42,211 nt of DNA from Pseudomonas sp. Leaf48 (GTDB lineage: Bacteria > Pseudomonadota > Gammaproteobacteria > Pseudomonadales > Pseudomonadaceae), in contig NZ_LMLH01000032.1 in assembly GCF_001421885.1 (NCBI RefSeq), positions 5,071 to 47,281 on the forward strand, given 5' to 3'. Shown piece by piece: positions 16,270-23,532 of the stretch (position 1 is the stretch's first letter; each line of letters begins with the position of its first letter). The notes under the pieces are model-generated. The model worked only from the letters and a program-made list of their open reading frames with translations, ran no database searches and was not told where the DNA came from. A program made the position numbers and the translations under genes.

Positions 16270-16728
16270 CTACACCCATTTGGCGTCCCACAACGGGTAG
16301 TCATGCACACGCCTGACGAGACCCGCGCGTATCGGGTTGGCGACGACGTAGCGCGCCGCTGCCAGTAAATCCTCTTCGTAGCGAATGGCACGGTCGTGAA
16401 AGCCCTTTTGCCAAACGCTCCCTGTTCGTCCCAGATAGGTATTGATTGCTCGTGCGCTGCGGGATTTGGTGGCCAGCATCAAGGCCGGCAAGGTGCTGTG
16501 CTTGAGTTCGACCAGCCAATGGAAATGGTCGGGCATGACGACCCAGGCCAGGGAGTCCACGAGGTCTTCAGTATGTGCCTGTTGAAATTGCCGGATCAGG
16601 ACTCGCCCTGTCGGCCAATGGGCGAATAGCGGTTCACGATTACGGGTCACTGCGGTGAGCAGATAAATACGCCCGGATTGGGAATAGCGTCCGGCACGCA
16701 AGCGATTAGCGTGGGGAAGATCAGGCAT
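16270..16728 (-). CDS. REP-associated tyrosine transposase (RAYT)
   Basis: The 152-residue protein is a Y1 transposase of the IS200/IS605-like TnpA_REP family. It shows the N-terminal RLRAGRYSQSGRIYLLTAVT, the metal-binding HUH motif H68-F69-H70 in MPDHFHWLVEL, and catalytic Y127 in ARYVVANPIRAGLVRR. Length is normal and no stop interrupts it, so it may be active. RAYTs are domesticated or semi-mobile enzymes thought to process and spread REP sequences. It is flanked on both sides by REPs of the CCAGCAAGCCGG flavour, which are probably its own substrates. Confidence 0.93.
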   Translation of the reverse strand: MPDLPHANRLRAGRYSQSGRIYLLTAVTRNREPLFAHWPTGRVLIRQFQQAHTEDLVDSLAWVVMPDHFHWLVELKHSTLPALMLATKSRSARAINTYLGRTGSVWQKGFHDRAIRYEEDLLAAARYVVANPIRAGLVRRVHDYPLWDAKWV

Positions 16729-16819
16729 TCCGTTGCCCTCCTTTGTTCAAACCGAAACACAAGGCTAGTGCGCCGGAATGAGGAACGTTGCCAACGTTTG
16801 ATTCTGGATGTGACTGTTC

Positions 16820-17037
16820 GGCCGTGATCGCCAGCAAGCCGGCTCCTACAGATTTGTGCGGTGCCAACCAATCAGCATGCACCCGCGATCCCTGTAGGAG
16901 CTGGCTTGCCAGCGATGACGGCCTCGAATAAGGCGTCGCCCACCGCAACGCCATCGCCAGCAAGCCGGCACCTGCAGATTTGTGCAGTGCCAACCCATCA
17001 GCATGCACCTGCGATCCTGGTGGAGCAGGCTTGCCTG
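16820..17037. repeat. REP cluster on the upstream side of the RAYT gene
   Basis: Four REP halves of the CCAGCAAGCCGG / GCTGGCTTGCCAGC flavour alternate with the same linker seen at 16110-16155. The last, GGAGCAGGCTTGCCTGCGAA, runs directly into the truncated haem gene at 17038. The gap 16729-17037 contains nothing else I can recognise apart from the RAYT leader. Confidence 0.88.
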
Positions 17038-17200
17038 CGAACTGTGGCGTGTGCGAAAGCCGAGCGTCGATGGCATCATCACCCGCTACGAAGGTTTCGA
17101 TGCTGCAGGCGAACGGGTCATCCAGTTGTTCGGCGTGCGCAAGCCGGACATTGCCGAGCGTGACGACTGGCGTGCCCTGGCAGAAACCGCACCACTGTGA
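17038..17200 (+). pseudogene. C-terminal remnant of haemin-degrading factor HmuS/PhuS
   Basis: Starting immediately after a REP sequence, an open frame reads LWRVRKPSVDGIITRYEGFD, then AAGERVIQLFGVRKPDIAERD, and ends with DWRALAETAPL before a stop at 17198-17200. This matches the C-terminal strands of HemS/HmuS/PhuS haem-trafficking proteins (pattern VRKP-DGI-T-LE-FDA-GE-I-Q-FG-RK-G--E---WR), and hmuS normally precedes hmuT. Only about 54 of some 350 codons remain. The 5' part and the upstream haem receptor gene are gone, replaced by the REP/RAYT block. A GTG-initiated reading through the REP is possible but would not yield a functional HmuS. Confidence 0.8.
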
Positions 17201-17220
17201 TCGCCTAAGGAATAGTCCCG

Positions 17221-18099
17221 ATGCGTATGAAAACACTGCTTGCCTGTGCCGGCGTGCTCGTCAGCCAGATGGCCGTCGCCGACGCCCTGCCCCAGCGCTG
17301 GGTCAGCGCCGGTGGCGCATTCAGCGAATGGGTGGTCGCCCTCGGTGGCGAAGGCCGACTGGTGGGTGTCGACAGCACCAGCCAGCACCCGCAGACATTG
17401 CGCAGCCTGCCAAGCGTCGGCTACCAACGCGCACTGGCCGCCGAAGGCATTCTAGCCCTGAAGCCGGACATTCTGGTGGGCAGCACTGAAATGGGGCCGC
17501 CACCGGTGCTGGAGCAGCTCAAGGCCGCCGGCGTGCGCATTGAAATGCTCTCGGCCAAGGCTGACGTAGCGGCCCTGCAACACAACCTGACTGAGCTCGG
17601 CCAATTGCTGGGCAAGCAAACCGAGGCGCAAGCCCAGACGGCCGGTTACCTCAAGCGCCTGCAAGCCCAGGCTGACTGGGTCAAGCAAGCACAACAGCAA
17701 CACCCGCCACCGCGGGTGTTGATGCTGCTCAGCCACTCCGGTGGCAATCTGCAGGTCGCGGGCAAAGACACCCTGGCGGCCTGGATGGTCGAGCAGGCCG
17801 GTGGCACAAGCCTGGGCGAGCACAACGGCTATAAACCGGTCTCCAACGAAGCCATGCTGGCCCTGGACCCGCAGGTGATCATCTTCGCCGGTGGTCGCCT
17901 GGAGAGTGACGCGGCACGTGCGGCGCTGCTGCAGCAGAACCCGATCCTGGCGCAAACCCGCGCCGGGCGTGATGGCCGGGTGCTGGTGATCGATCCGACG
18001 CTGCTGGTCGGCGGTCTTGGCCCGCGCGTACCGGATGCCCTGAGCCGTCTCTGCGCAGCGTTCTACCCGGACGTAAAAACCGCCGGGATCAGCCAATGA
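17221..18099 (+). CDS. hmuT: Periplasmic haem-binding protein of haem ABC transporter, HmuT/PhuT
   Basis: The 292-residue precursor has a signal peptide (about residues 1-20) and the class III substrate-binding fold with a long central helix. Y68 in LPSVGYQRALAAEGILALKPD matches the conserved tyrosine haem ligand of HmuT/PhuT/ShuT. It delivers haem to HmuUV. AAGGA lies upstream of the ATG. It starts 20 bases after the HmuS remnant stop and overlaps hmuU as ATGA. No Fur box is visible between the remnant and the start, so transcription may now depend on a new promoter. Confidence 0.9.
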   Translation: MRMKTLLACAGVLVSQMAVADALPQRWVSAGGAFSEWVVALGGEGRLVGVDSTSQHPQTLRSLPSVGYQRALAAEGILALKPDILVGSTEMGPPPVLEQLKAAGVRIEMLSAKADVAALQHNLTELGQLLGKQTEAQAQTAGYLKRLQAQADWVKQAQQQHPPPRVLMLLSHSGGNLQVAGKDTLAAWMVEQAGGTSLGEHNGYKPVSNEAMLALDPQVIIFAGGRLESDAARAALLQQNPILAQTRAGRDGRVLVIDPTLLVGGLGPRVPDALSRLCAAFYPDVKTAGISQ

Positions 18100-19133
18100 C
18101 GGCCATTTTCCGGCCGCGTCCGACACTGATCTTCCTGGGGTTGTTGCTGATCCTGGTGTTCTGGCTGTCCCTTGCCCTGGGACCGGTCAGTCTGCCCCTA
18201 AGTGATACCTTGCTGGCCGGGCTGCGCTTGCTCGGCTTGCCGCTCGACGTTGGCGACACCCAACAAGCGGAACTGATCCTGGGGCAGATTCGTTTGCCGC
18301 GCAGCCTGCTGGGGATTGCCGTCGGTTCGGTACTGGCGTTGTCCGGCGTGGCGATGCAGGGGTTGTTCCGCAACCCCCTGGCGGACCCGGGCCTGGTCGG
18401 TGTCTCTGGCGGTGCGGCACTCGGTGCGGCCATCGCCATTGTCGGTGGCAGCCTGCTTGGCGGCTTGCCACCCGCTGTCGAACCCTACCTGCTGTCGGTC
18501 TGCGCCTTCGCTGGCGGCCTGATCGTCACGGCGGTGGTGTATCGCTTTGGCCGCAAGAACGGGCAGACCGATGTCGCCACCATGCTGTTGGCAGGCGTGG
18601 CGATGACGGCCATGGCCGGTGCCGGGGTCGGGCTGTTTACTTACCTGGCCGATGACGCGACCTTGCGCACCCTGACCTTCTGGAACCTGGGCAGCCTCAA
18701 CGGCGCAAGCTACCCGCGTTTGTGGCCGTTGCTGATCGTGGCCGTCGGCGTGGCGCTGTGGTTGCCACGCCGGGCGGCGGCGCTCAATGCGATGCTGCTG
18801 GGCGAATCCGAGGCCCGCCACCTGGGCTTTAATATCGAGCGGATCAAGCTGGAACTGGTGTTCTGTACCGCACTGGGTGTCGGCGCCGCTGTTGCTGCAG
18901 CCGGCTTGATCGGATTCATCGGTCTGGTGGTGCCGCATCTGATGCGCCTGCTGGTCGGTCCAGATCACCGGGTGTTGCTGCCCGCCTCGTTGCTGGCCGG
19001 TGCCAGCCTGTTGCTGCTGGCCGATCTGGCCGCGCGCCTGCTGCTGGCGCCGGCCGAGTTGCCGATCGGCATCGTCACAGCGCTGATTGGTGCTCCCTTC
19101 TTTCTCTATCTGCTGGTACGAGGGCGCTCCTGA
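18096..19133 (+). CDS. hmuU: Haem ABC transporter permease, HmuU/PhuU
   Basis: The 345-residue protein is a FecCD/BtuC-type permease with about ten membrane segments. Characteristic stretches are RLPRSLLGIAVGSVLALSGV, QGLFRNPLADPGLVGVSGG, and GFIGLVVPHLMRLLVGPDHR, the loop that contacts the ATPase. It forms the membrane pore for haem uptake. Overlaps at both ends (ATGA with hmuT, TGATG with hmuV) show translational coupling. Confidence 0.92.
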   Translation: MTAIFRPRPTLIFLGLLLILVFWLSLALGPVSLPLSDTLLAGLRLLGLPLDVGDTQQAELILGQIRLPRSLLGIAVGSVLALSGVAMQGLFRNPLADPGLVGVSGGAALGAAIAIVGGSLLGGLPPAVEPYLLSVCAFAGGLIVTAVVYRFGRKNGQTDVATMLLAGVAMTAMAGAGVGLFTYLADDATLRTLTFWNLGSLNGASYPRLWPLLIVAVGVALWLPRRAAALNAMLLGESEARHLGFNIERIKLELVFCTALGVGAAVAAAGLIGFIGLVVPHLMRLLVGPDHRVLLPASLLAGASLLLLADLAARLLLAPAELPIGIVTALIGAPFFLYLLVRGRS

Positions 19134-19900
19134 TGCTGCGGGCAAACAATTTGCTGGTACGCCGTGGCCAACGCACGGTACTGGCGAACATCGATATCGC
19201 CTTGCGCCCCGGTGAAGTGCTTGGCGTGCTCGGGCCGAACGGCGCGGGCAAAAGCACCCTGCTCGCCGCCTTGTGCGGTGAATTGCCGGCCAATGAAGGC
19301 ACAGTCAGCCTCGACGAGCGCAAGCTTGCCGACTGGCCGGGCCAGGAGCGGGCGAGACGCCTGGCCGTGTTGCCGCAGAGTTCGAGCCTGAACTTTGCTT
19401 TCTCGGTCAATGAGGTCGTGGGCATGGGTCGCCTGCCTCACGCCAGTGGCCGCGTGCGCGACGCGGAAATTATCGCCGAGGCGCTGCGGGCCGCCGATGC
19501 CCTGCACCTGGCCGGGCGCAGCTATCTGGCCCTGTCCGGGGGTGAACGCCAGCGCGTACATCTGGCGCGGGTACTCGCCCAGTTGTGGCCGGGCGCCGAA
19601 GGCCAGACCCTGCTGCTCGATGAGCCAACCTCGATGCTCGACCCGTTGCACCAGCACACCATTCTGCAAGCGGTGCGCGACTTCGCCGGGCGCGGTGCGG
19701 CGGTGCTGGTGATCCTTCACGACCTCAACCTGGCCGCGCGTTATTGCGATCATCTGCTGTTGCTGCAGGACGGCCTGCCCCATGCCTACGGAACACCGGC
19801 AAACGTACTGACCGCCGATGCGCTGGCGGCGGTGTATGGGTTGCAGGTGTTGATCCAGCAACATCCGGAACGTGGTCACCCGTTGATCATCGCGCGCTGA
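19133..19900 (+). CDS. hmuV: Haem ABC transporter ATP-binding protein, HmuV/PhuV
   Basis: The 255-residue protein has Walker A GPNGAGKST, the ABC signature LSGGERQRVHLAR, Walker B LLLDEP and the switch histidine in VILHDLNLAARYCD. It powers haem import through HmuU. The start overlaps the hmuU stop. Length and motifs are normal for the family. Confidence 0.93.
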   Translation: MLRANNLLVRRGQRTVLANIDIALRPGEVLGVLGPNGAGKSTLLAALCGELPANEGTVSLDERKLADWPGQERARRLAVLPQSSSLNFAFSVNEVVGMGRLPHASGRVRDAEIIAEALRAADALHLAGRSYLALSGGERQRVHLARVLAQLWPGAEGQTLLLDEPTSMLDPLHQHTILQAVRDFAGRGAAVLVILHDLNLAARYCDHLLLLQDGLPHAYGTPANVLTADALAAVYGLQVLIQQHPERGHPLIIAR

Positions 19901-19949
19901 ACCGCCACCTACTCTGGTGGAGGGGCCTTTGCCAATACAAGGAAATCCG

Positions 19950-20834
19950 ATGCGCTTTCTGTTGCTCTGTGCATTCAGCCTGCTGGCTGCCTGCCAAACC
20001 CATCACGTCACGCCGCCTCCGGCACCGATTGCTCCCGAGGGGCGAGATCACACTGACCTGGGCGTTATCCGCGAACTGGCCACGGGCCGTACGCTGACAC
20101 CCCAGGAGCTGGTCCAGCGCCTGGCCGTTACGCCCCGCGTGCTGGTCGGCGAACAGCACGACAACCCGGATCACCACGCCCTGCAACTGTGGCTGCTGCG
20201 CGAACTGGCGGCGCAACGGGCACAAGGCAGCCTGCTGATGGAAATGCTCAATCCCGACCAGCAGGCCAGGGTCGATGCCGCCCAGGCGACCATTCGAGCC
20301 GGTGAGCCTGTGGCCGACCCGTTCAAGGCGCTGGCCTGGCAGGTCAACTGGGACTGGCGCGTTTATGGCGCCCTGGTGGCCTACGCCTTGCGCCAGCCGT
20401 ATCCGCTGCTGTCGGCCAACCTCGACCGTGCGCAGATCATGCAGATCTACAAACAGCGCCCGGTGCTTGAAGGCAGCGCCTCGACCACGAAACAGGTGCA
20501 GGCGACCCTGCTGGAAGACATCCGCCAATCCCATTGCGGCCTGCTGCCCGAAGCGCAGATGCCGGCGATGCTTGCCGTGCAACAGCAGCGTGACCGACGC
20601 ATGGCCGAACGCCTGATGGCCGCACCGACCCCTGCGCTGTTGCTGGCTGGCGCCTTCCATGTGCGTAAGGACCTGGGTGTGCCGCTGCACCTCAAGGACC
20701 TGGGTGCAGGTGAAGTTGATGCGGTGTTGATTCTGGCCGAGGTGGGCAAGACGGTAACGGCCGACAATGCGGATTACGTGTGGTACACGGCGGCTCAGCC
20801 GGAACAGGATCATTGCGCGGAACTGCGTCGTTAA
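19950..20834 (+). CDS. ChaN-family haem-associated lipoprotein (PhuW-like)
   Basis: The 294-residue precursor has a lipoprotein signal with lipobox LLAAC (C near residue 12) and a ChaN/DUF399 domain: VLVGEQHDNPDHHALQLWLL, LLMEMLNPDQQ and a C-terminal VLLAGAFHVRKDLGVP-like stretch with conserved histidines. ChaN-like proteins bind haem at the membrane and are often encoded at the end of Pseudomonas haem operons. The start at 19950 is chosen for the lipoprotein signal and the upstream AAGGAAA. It lies 49 bases after hmuV and is likely cotranscribed. Confidence 0.85.
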   Translation: MRFLLLCAFSLLAACQTHHVTPPPAPIAPEGRDHTDLGVIRELATGRTLTPQELVQRLAVTPRVLVGEQHDNPDHHALQLWLLRELAAQRAQGSLLMEMLNPDQQARVDAAQATIRAGEPVADPFKALAWQVNWDWRVYGALVAYALRQPYPLLSANLDRAQIMQIYKQRPVLEGSASTTKQVQATLLEDIRQSHCGLLPEAQMPAMLAVQQQRDRRMAERLMAAPTPALLLAGAFHVRKDLGVPLHLKDLGAGEVDAVLILAEVGKTVTADNADYVWYTAAQPEQDHCAELRR

Positions 20835-20899
20835 ACCCGACGGCACGCAATACCCGAAACACAGTCGTAAGGAGGCTTGCCGTTGTAAGGGGGATTGGT

Positions 20900-21061
20900 T
20901 GTGGCAAGGGGGCTTGTCGGACCGCCGCACCGCCCCGTTCGGCTGCGAAGCAGCCGCAATGCCGGACACCTGGTATGTCTGACAAACCACGATTGCAGGG
21001 TATGGGGTCGCTTCGCGACCCAGCGGGGCGGTGAGGCGGTCCGGCAAGCCCCCTCGCCACA
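20900..21061. repeat. Second copy of the long inverted-repeat element
   Basis: Arms at 20900-20939 and 21022-21061 are imperfect reverse complements and match the arms of the element at 11958-12109. The centre carries GGCTGCGAAGCAGCC and GGTCGCTTCGCGACC, two smaller hairpins. The remaining gap up to 21264 should contain the promoter of the SCO gene, but I see no distinctive site there. Confidence 0.82.
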
Positions 21062-21264
21062 GGCCTGGTTTTTGCCCAAAGACCCTCACTGAAATTGTAT
21101 TCACCCTCAATCTCCAGCGCGACACTATGTCACGCCTTGGCATCGGTCCAATGGTCGAATCCGCCCGTCCCGCACCAGCACAGTTTGGTACCATCCCCGG
21201 GTTTTTCACGACTGATCCGTCAACCTGCCGATAATCCGGCAGGCTTCACAGGATATTTTTCTGC

Positions 21265-21870
21265 ATGAGTACTCTGTATACCCGCCGAACCCTCCTGCAA
21301 GGCATGGGCCTGTTGAGCCTGGGCCTGCTCGCCGGCTGCGATGGCAGCAGCAAGCTGTCGTTCAAGTACGGCAAGGACCTCAGCGACAAGATCATGGGGC
21401 GTAACTTCAAGCTCAAGGACACCCAGGGCGAAACCCGCATGCTGGGCAGCTATCGCGGCATGATGCCGATGATTTTCTTCGGTTTCACCCAATGCCCGGC
21501 CGTCTGCCCGACCACCTTGGCCCGCGCCGCCCAAGCGAAGAAACTGATGGGCCGCGACGGCGAAAGACTGCAGGTGATCTTCATCACCCTGGACCCCGAA
21601 CGCGACACCCCCGAACTGCTCGACAAATACGTCAAGGCCTTCGACCCGAGTTTTGAAGCGCTGTACGGCACCCTCGAAGAAACCGCCGCCACCGCCAAGG
21701 AGTTCGGCGTGTTCTTTGAAAAGGTCCCGAGCGGCGATACCTATACCCTCTCCCATACCGCGACCAGTTTTGTCTTCGACTCCCGGGGCAACCTGCGCCT
21801 GGGCTTGTCCACGTCCCTGACGGCAAAAGAGTGCGCAGAAGACCTGCTCACCGTGATGGAGGTTTGCTGA
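21265..21870 (+). CDS. SCO1/SenC/PrrC-family copper-binding lipoprotein
   Basis: The 201-residue precursor has a lipoprotein-type signal (TRRTLLQ, then LLAGC) and a thioredoxin-fold SCO domain. The copper ligands are visible as the CPAVC pair in GFTQCPAVCPTTLA and the histidine in YTLSHTATSFVFD. SCO proteins deliver copper to the CuA site of cytochrome oxidase or keep its cysteines reduced. AGGA precedes the ATG. The PCu(A)C chaperone gene follows with no gap, and the pair is expected to act together in the periplasm. Confidence 0.92.
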   Translation: MSTLYTRRTLLQGMGLLSLGLLAGCDGSSKLSFKYGKDLSDKIMGRNFKLKDTQGETRMLGSYRGMMPMIFFGFTQCPAVCPTTLARAAQAKKLMGRDGERLQVIFITLDPERDTPELLDKYVKAFDPSFEALYGTLEETAATAKEFGVFFEKVPSGDTYTLSHTATSFVFDSRGNLRLGLSTSLTAKECAEDLLTVMEVC

Positions 21871-22380
21871 ATGAATGCCCCACTGGCAAAAAACCGCTTT
21901 GCGCAACGCTGCAAGCAACTGGCGCTGAGCCTTTCCCTGATCGGCATGAGCTGGCAAGTGTTGGCGCAAACTCAAATCGAGGACGCCTGGGTGCGTGCAA
22001 CAGTCGCCGGTCAGCCTTCGAGCGGCGCCTTCATGACGCTCACCGCCAGCGAAGACAGCAAGCTGCTGAGCGTGCAATCGCCCGTGGCGAAAACCGTGCA
22101 GATTCACCAGTCGAGCATGCAGGACGACGTGATGAAGATGCAGCAGGTGCAATCCGTGGCGCTGCCGGCGGGCAAGCCGGTGAGTTTTGATCCCCACGGC
22201 TATCACATCATGCTGATGAACCTGACCGCGCAGATCAAAGAAGGCGACAAGGTACCGCTGACCCTGACTGTGGAAAATGCCAAGGGCGAGAAAGAGTCGA
22301 TTCAGGTGGAGGCCGTCGCAAAGGCGCTCGCCACGATGGATCACAGCAAGATGAGCCATGATCACAGCAAGATGAACTGA
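21871..22380 (+). CDS. Periplasmic copper chaperone PCu(A)C
   Basis: The 169-residue precursor has a long N-terminal region (about 34 residues to VLAQ) acting as a signal peptide and a PCu(A)C beta-barrel domain with DAWVRATVAGQPSSGAFM, then the copper-site H and M residues in VQIHQSSMQDDVMKM and HGYHIMLM. The tail MDHSKMSHDHSKMN adds a second methionine/histidine copper-binding patch. The ATG follows the SCO stop directly, with GGAGG inside the SCO gene end. It probably hands Cu(I) to cytochrome oxidase together with the SCO protein. Confidence 0.92.
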   Translation: MNAPLAKNRFAQRCKQLALSLSLIGMSWQVLAQTQIEDAWVRATVAGQPSSGAFMTLTASEDSKLLSVQSPVAKTVQIHQSSMQDDVMKMQQVQSVALPAGKPVSFDPHGYHIMLMNLTAQIKEGDKVPLTLTVENAKGEKESIQVEAVAKALATMDHSKMSHDHSKMN

Positions 22381-22392
22381 TATTCCCACACA

Positions 22393-22436
22393 TAAAAAAT
22401 CGTCCGAAGGCTGGGGCCGCGTTCGGACGATCTTTT
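22393..22436. terminator. Bidirectional rho-independent terminator
   Basis: The stem ATCGTCCGAA (22399-22408) pairs with TTCGGACGAT (22422-22431), flanked by A6 on the left and CTTTTAA on the right. It can end transcription of the PCu(A)C gene rightwards and of the leftward unit containing ohr. Confidence 0.88.
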
Positions 22437-22447
22437 AATCCTGACGT

Positions 22448-22507
22448 TTAGAAATCCACAGTCGCCGACAACTCCAACGTCCGCCACTCGACCTCGGTTT
22501 CATTTCG
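22448..22507 (-). pseudogene. Possible C-terminal remnant of an outer-membrane barrel protein
   Basis: Just downstream of ohr, on the same strand, a short in-frame reading gives SRNETEVEWRTLELSATVDF followed by TAA (22448-22450). The alternating pattern ending in an aromatic residue, here phenylalanine, is typical of the last strand of outer-membrane porins and receptors. Only about twenty codons remain, and the ohr stop codon overlaps the upstream side. Chance is possible; the terminator just beyond supports this being a former gene end. Confidence 0.35.
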
Positions 22508-22509
22508 GC

Positions 22510-22926
22510 TCAGACCAGCTTGACCACCGTATTGATGTTATTGCGGGTGGCTTTGGAGTAAGGGCAGTACTGATGCCCGGTGTCGACGAGCTTCTGCGCC
22601 GTCTCGCGATCCAGCCCTGGCAGACTCACGTTGAGCCGGGCCTGCAGGAGATAGCCACCTTCATTGGTGCCCAGATCGACTTCGGTATCAACGGCCACGT
22701 CCTTGGGCATTGCAACCTTCATTTCCTTGGCGGCGACTCCCATGGCGCCGATGAAACAGGCAGACCAGCCGGCGGCGAACAGTTGCTCGGGATTGGTGCC
22801 GCCACCGCCCGCGCCGGGGGACGACAGTTTCACGTCAAGGATGCCGTCAGAGCTGCGCGACGCGCCGTCCCGGCCTCCCGTGGTATGGGTTTTTGCGGTG
22901 TACAGTACTTTGTCGATCTGATTCAT
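22510..22926 (-). CDS. ohr: Organic hydroperoxide resistance protein, Ohr family
   Basis: The 138-residue protein is an Ohr/OsmC-fold peroxidase. The reactive cysteine C57 (FAAGWSACFIGAM) and the resolving cysteine C121 (HQYCPYSKATRNN) are present, as are the active-site arginine near R19 and glutamate E48. It reduces organic hydroperoxides using lipoylated proteins. The ATG at 22926 with AGGAGG upstream is preferred over an in-frame ATG at 22965. No OhrR (MarR-type) gene is adjacent, unlike many ohr loci. Confidence 0.92.
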   Translation of the reverse strand: MNQIDKVLYTAKTHTTGGRDGASRSSDGILDVKLSSPGAGGGGTNPEQLFAAGWSACFIGAMGVAAKEMKVAMPKDVAVDTEVDLGTNEGGYLLQARLNVSLPGLDRETAQKLVDTGHQYCPYSKATRNNINTVVKLV

Positions 22927-23019
22927 GACGACCTCCTGTTGAATGGAAGAAAACCGGATCTTCAATAATAGTCGTCACCCATCCACGCCGAGGCCCAACC
23001 GACAGGCGCCGTGCCCCGG

Positions 23020-23349
23020 TTATTTCCGCGCCAGCTTGTACTTGAGGCAGTCTTGATAAAAACCCTGGCGGATCGCCTCCGGTTTCAACCGCGAGGCGCT
23101 GTCATAGGTTTGCTCGGTAATGCCCATTGCCATCATGCGCATCCAGCTGCGGGAGAACTTGTAGGCCTGGATTTTCTGCCGCGCAGCATACAGTGAAACC
23201 CCCGAGAGCTTGAGTTCCTGTGCCCTGGCGGCAGTACCCGCACCCCAACTGCACTGGTAGCGGTCGCCATCCTTCAAATCCCTGCCGTGGGCAGCGCCTG
23301 CCGTTGCCACCATTGCCAGAGAAACCAACGCGATCCCTGTATTACGCAT
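23020..23349 (-). CDS. Small secreted protein of unknown function
   Basis: The 109-residue precursor has a clear signal peptide (MRNTGIALVSLAMVATAGAA, cleavage near AHG) and a mature part of about 87 residues with two cysteines (YQCSWG and YQDCLKY) that could form a disulphide. I do not recognise a family. AAGGATTAGCG precedes the ATG. It lies 93 bases upstream of ohr on the same strand but has its own signals. Confidence 0.72.
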   Translation of the reverse strand: MRNTGIALVSLAMVATAGAAHGRDLKDGDRYQCSWGAGTAARAQELKLSGVSLYAARQKIQAYKFSRSWMRMMAMGITEQTYDSASRLKPEAIRQGFYQDCLKYKLARK

Positions 23350-23469
23350 CGCTAATCCTTAACCATTTGAAAATAAAATGATTTTCGCGAATTACAGAGC
23401 AGCGCGGGGCCAGTATAGTGCCCTACCGTTCGTCGGACTGACCTGAGTCAAATCTATGACGGTCATTTC

Positions 23470-23497
23470 TTGCGACATTCCAAACCTTTGCTATAGA
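23470..23497 (+). promoter_or_regulatory. Sigma-70-like promoter of the antiporter/decarboxylase operon
   Basis: TTGCGA (23470-23475) and TATAGA (23492-23497) are separated by 16 bases and lie 36 bases before the antiporter start. On the opposite strand TGTCGCAAG overlaps the -35 element and resembles the conserved half of a Pseudomonas ArgR site. Control of the homologous ldcAX operon by ArgR in P. aeruginosa makes this worth noting, but the second half-site is poor. Confidence 0.45.
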
Positions 23498-23532
23498 TAA
23501 CACACACTCTCAGCAACCAATGAGGCATCTGA

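Noticed and set aside
11958..21061. Composite transposon bounded by the two inverted-repeat elements
   Set aside because: Each element is itself a complete inverted repeat in a plain intergenic gap. No transposase other than the RAYT lies between, and no target duplication was seen.
22510..22965. Longer Ohr start at 22965
   Set aside because: The extra thirteen residues are not seen at Ohr N-termini, and the ATG at 22926 has a perfect AGGAGG.
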